Assembly (NCBI GenBank): GCA_000727475.1
Contig: KL647315.1
Coordinates: forward strand, 650,222-714,221
Length of the DNA stretch: 64,000 bases
Reading direction: 5' to 3'
Source of the DNA: Sarcocystis neurona
Taxonomy: Eukaryota > Apicomplexa > Conoidasida > Eucoccidiorida > Sarcocystidae
A model generated the notes under the pieces. The model ran no database searches. It saw nothing but the letters and a program-made list of their open reading frames with translations, and was not told the origin of the DNA. Both the position numbers and the translations under genes were made by a program. Shown here piece by piece: positions 34,885 through 42,540 of the stretch (position 1 is its first letter; each line of letters starts with the position of its first letter).

Positions 34885-37800
34885 TTTGTATACATGCCTG
34901 TGTGTTTTATGAGTCTATTTCTCCCGCCTTCTCTCCGTTAGATGACTGAATCGATCTTTTATTCACCACTGTGTACATGTGTGTGCGGTTTATGAGTTTC
35001 GTTCTCCTGTAGACTGTCTCTGACAGGGAAGCGGGTGTATCTATCTGTTTATCAATCTATATACGTGTGTTTGATCGGTGTCTTCCTCCCGTGTCCTCCT
35101 TCTCAAGTGGGTAGCCCTACGTATGTGTGCGTGTGTGGCTTATCACGTTTTCACGTTCTTCGAAGTTTCCGTAGTCTCTCTCCTGCGTCCAAGCTTGTCT
35201 ACGCTCATAAAATGCGAGGCGCTGCTAACTCTGTGAAAGGGTATCCTTAGACAGTCCACAGGAGAAGGCAACTCATGAAACATATGTGCATAGTGATGAA
35301 CAGAAAATCAATTCAGTCATCTGACAGAGAGTACGCACGAGGAATAAACTCATATAAAACGCACACACACAAACATATATATATATACAGATGTATCCAC
35401 ATATATATGAGAAGGCTCGGTGTGAGAGGGGGTGTAAAAGTGAAGAGCAGCTGCTGTTTCTTACAGCTGCTTTGTTCATGTGCAGCGCGAGAGTGTTAAG
35501 CAGACGACAGAGCGAGACACAGGAGAACAGAAATTCCCACATATTTTCGGGAGCATAGGTAGACTTCCCTTGGCCTGGGCAGGAGGTGGAAGTGGCTGCT
35601 GGCGTTTGTGTGTGTGTGTGTGTATTGGCTGCTGACCTCTCTGGCCTGCTGCTGCTCTTTTGATCTCGTACGTCTCTTCTCCGCCTCTGCCGTCTCCGCA
35701 TGCACGTCTGCGTCTCCTGCGACCGGGGAGGACGTTTCTTTGACATCCGCGCCAGAGAGGCGTAGCAAAGAAACGTGCATGCGTCTCCCTCCTTTACTTC
35801 CTGTGTATGTATATGTATGTATTTGTATTTATATGTGTGCGTGTATTAGCGCTGTATTAGTACTAACACGTTTGTGTCTTTCTACGTACGTGCGAAGCAG
35901 GTTTGTGCCTCTTCAACGTCTCCTGCCGAGAACACTCCTATCAGTTCTCACGCTCATCTACGTGGAAATGTATCGTACAGGATTCATATACATATGTGTA
36001 TGTGTATATGAATAAGGGTGTCTGAGGAGGACTACACATGGTTGTATATATCATATCTCACATATCTATACATATATATGTATATCTGTAAGCCTATGCG
36101 TGTGGAACTACCCTGTGATATATATATATATATATGGGTACAAATCTATAGGCTTATACGTATATCTTCGGTGATACACATGTAAACACATATGTATATA
36201 TATGTATGTATGTGTCTGTGCGTATGTAAACATCCTGTAGAATATATTCATATATGTGTCTATATACATGTATAGGCCTGAATGTATGTGGCTGTCTTAT
36301 GTGATACACGTGTGTGTATATACGTATATATGCTTGTACGCATGTAAGCATCCTGCGCGATATATATATATATATGGTACGTCTGTAGGCCTATTCGTGT
36401 AACTATCTTATGTTATATACATGTGTACATGTATGTCTCCGTGAGGAGTTCGTTCCTGTGCATCTGTCTCCCTGTGTGTGTGGACGGTCTCTTTCTAAGT
36501 CTAGCAGTCCCCTTCCCCCCCGCGCCGCCACGCGAGCGGATCTCTTCCTGTCCCACAAGGAGTTTACTTGAGTTTTTGTCTTTCTGTATGTCTTTCCTGT
36601 ATATTTGTCTGGCGTTGTTGCGGTGGTAGGGGTGCTGCTGCCAGCGGTTCGCGCATGCGTTTCTCTCATGTTCCGTCGCATCGTGTCGCCAGGCGGAAGT
36701 CCACGTCATTGGAGTTGCTGCTGCTGTTGCGGTGGCGCATGTCTTCTGCTGCTGGGACGACATTTTTCTCACCTCTGCGTCCTTCTGTTGCTGCCCTTCT
36801 ATTTCGTCCAGCTGCTGTTGCTGCACCCTGGTGTTGCTGTTGCTGCCTCAGCTCCTGCTGCATGCTGCTGGGGTCCTCTTTTTCTCGTACTTTCTTTGTG
36901 TGGCGCTGCCTCTGTGCGTCTGCCTCGATCTGACTGTCTTGTGCCTCAGTGGCTGCGGTTGTTTCGATTGTCGCCTGCTGCTGCTGTTTCTACTGGTGCC
37001 CCGTCTCCTTCTGCGGTCTCTGTCTCCTCTTTGAGAAGACCTTGCTGCGGGTGTTACCCTGCTGCGTCTCCTGTGGGGTGGGCAGTGTCCTGCTGCCTAT
37101 TCTGCTTCTACAGGTCGTGTATACTCGTGCAGCAAAAATTGGCTTGCGCCATGACCAAAGGGGTATTCTTGTGTCACCGATTTCTTCTCCTGTGTCTCTT
37201 CCGTGGCCTCGTTTCGAACATGTGGAAGTTGCTTCTCCTTTGCCGCATTACTTCCCTCCCACAGCTGGTGCGCAGACGCAGTGTGTGGTCGCAGATGGTG
37301 GTCCGGATGGGTTGTACCACAGAGACCCTACGTCCACGCTTTACGCTGTCTTCGTCGAGCAATAGCTGCTGCTGCTGCTCTTTCTTCTTTCTCTTGATCC
37401 GCTACAGGAGATCTAAAGTTGGTGGACCGACCCGCGCCGCTGACTCTGGCTGCAGGAGCAGAAGTGACGCTCGTGGCGTCGATCAAAGTGCGCAGCACAG
37501 AGACAGGAATTATTTTCGGCTATTTGACTTTCAATCGAAGAGGCCATGCGACGGAAAAAGAAAGTCTCGTGCTGAATGAGCTGCACGTTGATTTGCTTGA
37601 CTACGTCGAACGGCGGTGGATCGGGGAGCTCGCGTTCCGCACCATGTGGGCGGAGTTCGAGTGGGAAAACAAAATCCACATCAGCACGGCCTTCACGTAA
37701 GAGCACCAAGAAAGACAAGAAGAAGAAGAAACGAAACAGACGCAGAACGAATGAGAGATGAGCATGCGTGCGGTAGGGCGAAACCGAGCAGTCGACATCA

Positions 37801-40800
37801 GCGTACACACATACATATACATACGTGTACATACATACATATACGTACATACATATACACACACACATATATACATACATATACATACATACATATACAC
37901 ACATACATAAATACTACATACATGTACATACGTACATATACATGCATACATAAATACAGGCATATATTCATGAATACACACACACGCACACACACATACA
38001 CATACACATACATACATACGCACACATGCATACACGAGGAGGGCATTCAAGAAAAACAGGTAGACGCAGTACAGGAAGGAGGTGAGAGCGCTGCCACGGG
38101 AGGAAGAAGAAAGAGTCGCTTTCTGTTGTAGGAGTTGCACAGACACACTGAAGGCGGAGGGTCTAACTTTGATGACCTGCCGATCGAAATAGGCCGTTTC
38201 CATTTTCAAGCAGTTGATGCGACACGTTGTCCCTATTACTGTTGCAAATATACTGCTGGAGACACACACACAGACACAGACACACACACGTCCGTCTAAG
38301 TCTTTTGCCGGTTAAAGGTGAAAAATAGCGTGAAGAAACTGTGTTATTCTGCGTGAAGGGAGTGGTAGAATATGTAGAGAAAGAGAGATAGAGAGAGAAA
38401 GAGATGCAAGGCTTGTGCAGCGGACGTTGAAGTGTAGCAAGAAGCCGGCAACGTAGATTGACCTCCTACGTATGTAGGGGTCGACGGAGTTCGTTTCTCG
38501 TGCGTGGTGGCCTGTTCTTGGTGTGCTGGGCTGCTTGTTGAGGCAGTTAAAACACGTGAACCGCAGGGGGCTTGAGGACGGAGAGAAAAACCAGAGTGTG
38601 TCAAAGCGGCAGGGCGGCACGGGAGGTGAAGAACACGCAGAGTTGAAAATGGTAGTCGTCAGAGGGAAAGAAGAGGGAGCAGAAGAAGGCTCGATCGAAA
38701 AGAAATGAGGGAACACCAGAGGGGAGGCACGAGTGAAGGGAAGGCGAGGGACGTACTAGAGTAACAGCGAGAAAAAGAAAGGGGCACATCCACCCTGGGT
38801 TGCGGTGTACGTACACCCCACAACGATAGGGGCTTGTTTTTTTTTCGCATCCTCCCTGGGCTGCAGTGTATGTACACCCCACAACGACAGGGGCTTGCTT
38901 CTTTTTCGCAGTTTCCCTGCGCTGCGGTGTACGTACACCCGACAGCGACAGAGGCTTGTTTTCTTTTCGCATCCTCCCGGGGTTGCGGGGTACGTGCGGT
39001 ATACATACACCCCACAACGACTGGGACTAGTGTCCTTTTTGTAGGCGGCAGCTTCACTCTCAGCACTACACACGATACTTCTTGCACTGACAAAACTGCC
39101 TATACTGCCAAGTCGTGGAAGCATCACTTGTTTACACATATATACACACGTGTATGTGTAGATGTGTCTGTGTGTGTCTACGTATGTGTAGTATATCAGT
39201 GCTAGAGCATTTACAGGGAGACACATATATACAACGTACAGATGTATACATACACGTGTGTGTGTACCCTGTGGACTGTGTCAAGGAGCGCCACCCTTTT
39301 TTAAATCTAGGCAGCAAGAAACGGACAGAAATCTGCATCTCACACATGCAGACGTCCACAGAGAGAAATAGTTCGCGCACACGTACGCATCTACGGAGGT
39401 AATTATCCATATACACACGTACACGCTTCTGTGCTTATGTATCTTCAAAGACCACATGTTCCCTGGACGTGAACGTGCTTCAGGAAGAAAGTCGCGGAAG
39501 TTATGCAAAGTAGAAAGGCCGAAAGAGGAGAAAAAGAGAACACCCCAGAGAGTGTAGAACTCGATGCTGCTGCTTTTCCGAAGTGGGGAACTGCGCCTCC
39601 CCACACACGCCGCTAACCCGGTTCCATCAGAGGGATTCCACGCTACACATTTACACAGATAATATATACACATGGGTATGTGTGAATCCACTTTTTGTGA
39701 GTATGTACGTAAATGTGTAGGGGAGAGAGGCTACGTGTATGTTTATATGTGTATCGACTGCAACAGTGTACTTGTGCGCGGATGAACGAGAATATGCAGG
39801 AGTGCGACCTGCCCTCTTTCGCTGGTTCAGCAGCACGTGGCTGCACGCCGAAGCCGTCCACCGTGTCGCTGTTGCCCCGTAGGTGTATGCGTAGACTCAA
39901 ACTGCGTCTTTGTTTCTGCTGAAAAACGTACAAGTTGACTCATCCATGTGAAGGAACAACTTTTCTGTCTCTATTTCTTCAGCCCCCGTGGGCGCCGCGG
40001 CGGGCAGTATGGGGAAACGACCTGGGTCCGGTTTCTTGCTGCTGCTGTTGCTGTCGCCGCTGGCTGCCACTGCTGTCGCTGCTGTTCGGTGCTCGGGTCA
40101 CGGCTGCTGTGTGCTGTTGCTGCTGCCATGTGTATGTGCGTGTGTGCTGCCTCCGCGGGGCTGCTGCGGCAGAGACGTGGCGGAATTTTTAGAGCATCTC
40201 ATGCGGCAGACGAACTTGACAGTTGTAGGTGTGAAGCCGGCGGGGCCGGCGTTGAAGTCTGCGGGGGCGGCAGGAGCGGCGGAGAGAGACCCGCTACTGC
40301 TGGGAGGATACGCTGGCACGGGAGCAGGAGGCGGTGCACTAGCAGCAGCAGACGAAGACGACGATGTCTATCTGCAGGCGGTGCGGAAGATTCCGATGCT
40401 GCGGAAGCTGTCAGAAGATTCTTCATTCTTCGCCGTCAATCTCTACTCAAGAAGCATCTTCGGTCCGTCCACACATCCGCGAAGACGTATACATGCATAT
40501 ATATGTGTATATTAGGTATACACACATGCATATAAATATATATATATATATATGTGTATACCATTATATATATAGACTATTACATACATATATGTATATA
40601 TATATATACATATATATCCTCAATTATATATATATATATATATACATACAATTACATATGTACATATATTTGCATTCATATATATATATATATATGTAGG
40701 TGGTTTGCTAGATATACACTCATAGAAACACACGTGTACGCGTATGCGGACAGCTTTCTTTGTGGGACACGAAAATCCTCGGGTTGTTGGCGTGTGTGCG

Positions 40801-41565
40801 AGACGCGTGTCGTGTATGTGCTCGTGTGTACTCGTGAGAGCTTTGCATGCCCGATATATATATATATATATATCGCTGTCCGTGTGCAGATGTGTGTATG
40901 TATACAGATACGTAGGTATTCAAAATCTGCTTTTGCAGTCGCTTCAGCCTCTACAGGAACGGAAACTGGGTGTCTGGGTGCCCGGATGTCTCTCTGGGAG
41001 AATATGTATATATATATATGTATATATATGTACGTAGTGAACGTGCAGATACGTATGACAACGTGTGATCTCCGTAGCGGGCGCGTCTCCGCAGCATGTG
41101 ACGAACAGGAAAGCGAAGTAGTCGAGACTGAGATGTGGAGCGGAGGAAATTTGTATACAAGTGGCAAGAGAAAGGTGTCCTTCGTGTTTTTTTTTTCCGT
41201 AGGAGAAGATGCGCTGGTGAACGTCAGCATAGAGAAACTCCCAGGGGGGAAACTTGCTGGCAGCATTCGGATCAGGAGTCGCACGCAGGTAAGTTAGCAG
41301 GACGTTCGTCCTCCACATGACAGTGTATACGTGTGTATATGTGTATAAACGCGTATCCAAAGAGACAGTTGTCTATATACGTATATATCTATATGTGTAT
41401 ATGTATATCTACGTAGCGCTTACATTGGCGGCAGTGGCGTGTCACTTATGGCGAAGACGAACAAACAACAACGACCGCCGTGTTGTGCACGCATTTGTGT
41501 TGCAGGGCATCGCTTTGAGCCTTGGGGATCGGATCACGGTGGTCCAGCGCGGACTGAGTAGATGA
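5873..41565 (+). CDS. COPB1: Coatomer subunit beta (beta-COP), 19 exons
   Basis: Large subunit of the COPI coat on Golgi-to-ER and intra-Golgi vesicles; with gamma, delta and zeta it forms the adaptor-like F-subcomplex recruited by ARF1. Exons: 5873-6008, 7944-8106, 9964-10090, 10715-10834, 12398-12598, 13994-14246, 17008-17195, 21058-21254, 22830-22942, 23853-24086, 25999-26278, 26673-26805, 28469-28618, 31594-31971, 34675-34795, 37408-37696, 40173-40462, 41203-41288, 41506-41565 (TGA). Every intron is GT-AG, phases agree throughout, and the total of 3519 nt divides by three. The product of 1172 residues is longer than human beta-COP (about 950) because of low-complexity inserts. The start ATG fits because the product aligns with the animal protein almost from its first residues. 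The exon 10 acceptor could instead be nine bases downstream, at 23862. Exons were placed by recognising conserved beta-COP segments, not by transcript data. Confidence 0.95.
7097..7123. repeat. Palindromic hairpin element, copy 1 (beta-COP intron 1)
   Basis: The perfect 14-nt palindrome GGTGTACGTACACC lies at 7104-7117. CTTTCC at 7097-7102 and GGAAAG at 7118-7123 are exactly complementary arms, with one unpaired T at 7103. Confidence 0.8.
10394..10700 (+). repeat. CTG-rich low-complexity tract (intron 3)
   Basis: Imperfect CTG/CCG/TTG triplets run to just before the exon 4 acceptor at 10713-10714. All frames are open and give Leu, Cys or Ala/Ala-Val runs; these are not genes. Confidence 0.8.
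11950..12345 (+). repeat. CTG-rich tract (intron 4)
   Basis: Imperfect CTG repeats fill the 3' part of intron 4, upstream of exon 5 at 12398. The orientation on the transcript is CTG. Confidence 0.75.
12780..13030 (+). repeat. Pyrimidine-rich CTCTCTATAT microsatellite (intron 5)
   Basis: Alternating blocks of TCTCTC and TATATGTATA make up this stretch. No coding content is visible. Confidence 0.7.
13599..13993 (+). repeat. Dense CTG tract ending in the exon 6 splice acceptor
   Basis: Nearly continuous CTG triplets, with a larger periodicity made of CTCTTCTGCTGTCGCTG and CTCTCCTGCTGCTG blocks, run up to GCTGCTGCAG at 13984-13993. The last CAG is the acceptor of exon 6. Confidence 0.85.
14349..15330 (+). 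repeat. Dense CAG/GCA tract (intron 6)
   Basis: About 1 kb of CAG, GCA and AGC triplets on the sense strand, the opposite polarity to the CTG tract on the other side of exon 6. It gives long Gln/Ala/Ser frames on + and Leu/Ala frames on -. Beta-COP reads continuously from exon 6 (DILR) to exon 7 (LQTPSLEV), so the tract is not part of the protein. Confidence 0.8.
15640..15925 (+). repeat. Minisatellite with GTGGGCCTTTATA unit (intron 6)
   Basis: Diverged copies of a unit of roughly 60 bp, each containing GGGCCTTTATA or GGGCCTTCATA followed by ATACATGCATGC-type sequence. Copies are recognisable at about 15670, 15703, 15783, 15824, 15856 and 15892. Confidence 0.75.
17551..17935 (+). repeat. 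Minisatellite built on TTCTAGACACC (intron 7)
   Basis: About a dozen irregularly spaced, diverged copies of AA(A/G)TT(C/G)TAGACACCAGAGGAAGG. Spacing is roughly 20-45 bp. The block starts about 350 bp after the exon 7 donor. Confidence 0.85.
18364..19099. other. Assembly gap (736 N)
   Basis: The gap lies in beta-COP intron 7 and is flanked on both sides by TGTATATATG microsatellite, so the assembly probably broke in a longer tract of the same repeat. No beta-COP residue appears to be missing here. Confidence 0.99.
19100..19260. repeat. TGTATATATGTG microsatellite
   Basis: Almost pure TGTATA/TGTG repeat directly next to the assembly gap. Confidence 0.95.
19264..20000 (+). repeat. Degenerate minisatellite, about 7 copies (intron 7)
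   Basis: Each copy has a conserved core resembling GRCACRTTATTATA, then a GGATGCTTCAC-like box, separated by TATATGTATA spacers. Cores start at about 19269, 19322, 19437, 19510, 19673, 19787 and 19854. Spacing of roughly 55-165 bp varies with spacer length. Confidence 0.75.
20165..21057 (+). repeat. CTG-rich tract leading into exon 8
   Basis: About 900 bp of CTG, TTG and CCG triplets ends at the exon 8 acceptor (GTTGCAG, 21051-21057). The long frames on both strands inside it are repeat translations. Confidence 0.8.
22960..23270 (+). repeat. CTCCTGCTGCTGCTGCTCTTCCT minisatellite (intron 9)
   Basis: About ten imperfect copies of a unit of roughly 30 bp, CTGCTGCTGCTCTTCCTCA(C/T)TC, just after the exon 9 donor. 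Confidence 0.8.
25471..25593 (+). repeat. 50-bp tandem repeat x 2.5 (intron 10)
   Basis: Identical 50-bp units start at 25471 and 25521, with a truncated third at 25571. Each begins TTGGTGCTGCTGCTG and ends GGGCAGTCGCAG. The identity implies recent duplication, or collapse and expansion in the assembly. Confidence 0.9.
25775..25998 (+). repeat. Tandem repeat of about 55 bp x 4 ending at the exon 11 acceptor
   Basis: Four diverged copies of GCGTCCTCTGCCCTCGCTGC followed by CTG triplets and a CAAGTCACA-like end. The last copy runs into CTTGCGTTCCGCAG, the exon 11 acceptor at 25998. Confidence 0.8.
27292..27305. repeat. Palindromic element, copy 2 (intron 12)
   Basis: Perfect GGTGTACGTACACC. 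No long complementary arms are visible around this copy. Confidence 0.8.
27677..27701. repeat. Palindromic hairpin element, copy 3 (intron 12)
   Basis: Perfect GGTGTACGTACACC at 27682-27695, flanked by CCG (27677-27679) and CGG (27699-27701) as short complementary arms. Confidence 0.75.
28599..28860 (+). repeat. Repeated copies of the exon 13 donor region inside intron 13
   Basis: The real exon 13 end (GCTCTTCAGCAG, then GTGCGCCC) recurs as CTCTTCAGCACGTGCGCACC near 28670, CTCTGCAGCAGGTGCACC near 28742 and GAAGCTGCTGCTCTTCAGCAGGTCCC near 28832. Copies 2 and 3 also share the following CTACATACAC. All are potential decoy or alternative donors. Confidence 0.75.
29600..29775 (+). repeat. Tandem duplication of about 75 bp (intron 13)
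   Basis: Two copies of a unit containing CATGCATGTGTGGTGTATGACAACA, at about 29609 and 29684, followed by a more diverged third. Confidence 0.75.
30236..30860. repeat. TATATATG microsatellites (intron 13)
   Basis: Several blocks of TATATA, TATATG and TATACA repeats with short unique spacers. No coding content is visible. Confidence 0.9.
32385..32398. repeat. Palindromic element, copy 4 (intron 14)
   Basis: Perfect GGTGTACGTACACC, without extended arms. Confidence 0.8.
33181..34060 (+). repeat. CTCTCTGTCTCCC pyrimidine tract flanking the second gap
   Basis: Long C/T-rich sequence (TCTCTC, CCCTCCCTGTCTC) on the sense strand lies on both sides of the N run. Confidence 0.9.
33391..33724. other. 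Assembly gap (334 N)
   Basis: The gap is in intron 14, inside a pyrimidine tract. Beta-COP exons on either side are in phase, so no coding loss is expected. Confidence 0.99.
34274..34325 (+). pseudogene. Ghost copy of beta-COP exon 15
   Basis: Positions 34285-34309 match 34687-34711 of the real exon 15 at 21 of 25 bases. The translation keeps VEAFLQ then A-N, against VEAFLQVN in the exon. The similarity stops after the AAATC, and I see no matching acceptor at the equivalent place. It is best explained as a decayed duplicate of the 5' part of the exon; an alternative exon is possible but less likely. Confidence 0.6.
34335..34674 (+). repeat. Minisatellite of about 75 bp x 4.3 running into the exon 15 acceptor
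   Basis: Diverged units start near 34338, 34415, 34487 and 34566, each with TGTCTGCTTGT, a GTGTGAGTGTGATCGC-like box and a GAAAAGCAATATA-like box. A truncated unit (GCCTCCTTGTCATGTGTTGGTTAG) at about 34650-34674 forms the exon 15 acceptor itself. Confidence 0.75.
36055..36425 (+). repeat. Degenerate tandem repeat of about 100 bp (intron 15)
   Basis: About four copies share a CTGTAGGCCTATxCGTGT box, a TTATGTGATACACATGT box and a TGTAAACATCCTG box, separated by TATATG runs. Confidence 0.7.
37800..38035. repeat. ATACATACATATAC microsatellite (intron 16)
   Basis: Nearly uninterrupted ACATACAT/ATATACAC repeats shortly after the exon 16 donor. Confidence 0.9.
38790..39025 (+). repeat. Tandem array of palindromic hairpin elements (copies 5-8, intron 16)
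   Basis: Four units of about 60-75 bp, each with a palindrome or near-palindrome, a GACAGGGGCTTG-like box and TTTTTTCGCATCCTCCC. Copy 5: arms GTTG 38799-38802 and CAAC 38821-38824 around the perfect palindrome 38804-38817. Copy 6 is imperfect (AGTGTATGTACACC). Copy 7: arms CGCTG 38920-38924 and CAGCG 38943-38947 around the perfect palindrome 38926-38939. Copy 8 is imperfect, with arms GTTG 38982-38985 and CAAC 39015-39018. Confidence 0.85.
40510..40700. repeat. TATATA microsatellite (intron 17)
   Basis: Long TATATA/TATACA runs with short interruptions. Confidence 0.9.
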
Positions 41566-41887
41566 AGCCGTAAAAGTACACAAGAGGAGACATGCGTGTG
41601 CGCATCTGTGTGAATCTGATACGTTGGGTTGCAAAAGCCAACATGAGGTTCCGATGTCTGCGCGTCTAGCATACACAGCAAGACAACAAGGAGGCGCACG
41701 CGCGTCCTTCATGCGTGTACTACAACTGCGGGACCGGGCAGCTCCGCCTGCACGAGGATACGTTTTCACGCGCGTGTGCGTACGTGTGTGTGTATCAGGC
41801 ACATTCACTGTCGCACGTTCTACGCACAATCAAAGGGCGGAGGGAAGAAGGGAAAGTTTCCTTAGCTGGGCGGGACCAGCGGAAAAT
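41566..41887. other. Short intergenic region between beta-COP and the next + strand gene
   Basis: Only 322 bases separate the beta-COP stop from the proposed start at 41888. I see no conserved promoter or polyadenylation element. Confidence 0.5.
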
Positions 41888-42540
41888 ATGTGGAAGCTGC
41901 TCGTGTTAGGAGGGGCTGCGCACGGCATACTCTTTACACTCAGATGGTCGGCTGCGAGGACGGCATTCCACACGCACTGGCTCACTTGGTGTGAATCCTG
42001 GAATTATCTGTGCGACTCCATACACCTGTGCAGACACGTGAAGACGTAAATGCATCCTCCCATATATATGTATATCATATATATGTGCGAATACATGCGT
42101 CCGTGGATATTCTGTCGTCCGCCTACATTTGCGGTATACCTCCGCATTCCCTTACGCCTGTATTCTAGAGGTGCGCAACCACGCACGCGACGACACGCCG
42201 CCGGGCGGCTTACTTTTTATTGTCGGCCGGCTCCATCACACGCTGAGTGAGGAAAGGCGAAGTCTTCATCGTTTTGTGTGTGCAACTTCAGTGCTGTGTC
42301 GTACCACGCGTAGTTGTTACGTTCCAGCTTTACAGGGACGATCCTCTCTGTCCAATGTGTGACGTCTATGTGACAAAGTGACTCGTTCTGTTAACTCCTG
42401 CTCCTACATGTATGTGTGCGTCGCAGTCTGTCCTCTCTGCGGTGAAATACACTCCACTATACGCGTGTGAGCCGCCGGCTGATGAACTCGTGCCGAGTGA
42501 CGTACGCGTTTTCCGTTGTGGTTGTCCATTTTTTCAAACG
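41888..42540 (+). other. First ubiquitin-like segment of the array gene
   Basis: Exon 1 begins MWKLLVLGGAAHGILFTL, a plausible first beta-hairpin starting at the initiator Met as in ubiquitin itself. It is joined in phase to exon 2, VRNHARDDTPPGGLLFIVGRL, which resembles the KxGIPPxxQRLIFAGKxL half of ubiquitin. Exon 3 (42427-42540) reads ADELVPSDVRVFRCGCPFF, a second such half. The first intron is 133 nt and the second 70 nt. Confidence 0.45.

Larger units (their letters stand above)
34675..41565 (+). other. COPB1: Beta-COP exons 15-19: appendage domain (about residues 892-1172)
   Basis: These exons encode the C-terminal coatomer beta domain and appendage platform. Exon 15 begins [18 protein letters not shown], matching DPVYAEAYVHVNQYDIVL. 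Exon 16 contains [23 protein letters not shown] and [13 protein letters not shown], one of the most conserved beta-COP stretches. Exon 17 has an Ala/Gly insert and then [13 protein letters not shown], continued by [12 protein letters not shown] in exon 18. Exon 19 is only 60 bp and encodes [14 protein letters not shown] and the stop at 41563-41565. The introns are 34796-37407, 37697-40172, 40463-41202 and 41289-41505. Confidence 0.94.

Noticed and set aside
37219..37245. MWKLLLL near 37219 resembling MWKLLVL at 41888
   Set aside because: The similarity covers only about seven codons and does not extend into the flanks. It lies in intron 15, so chance is the simplest explanation.
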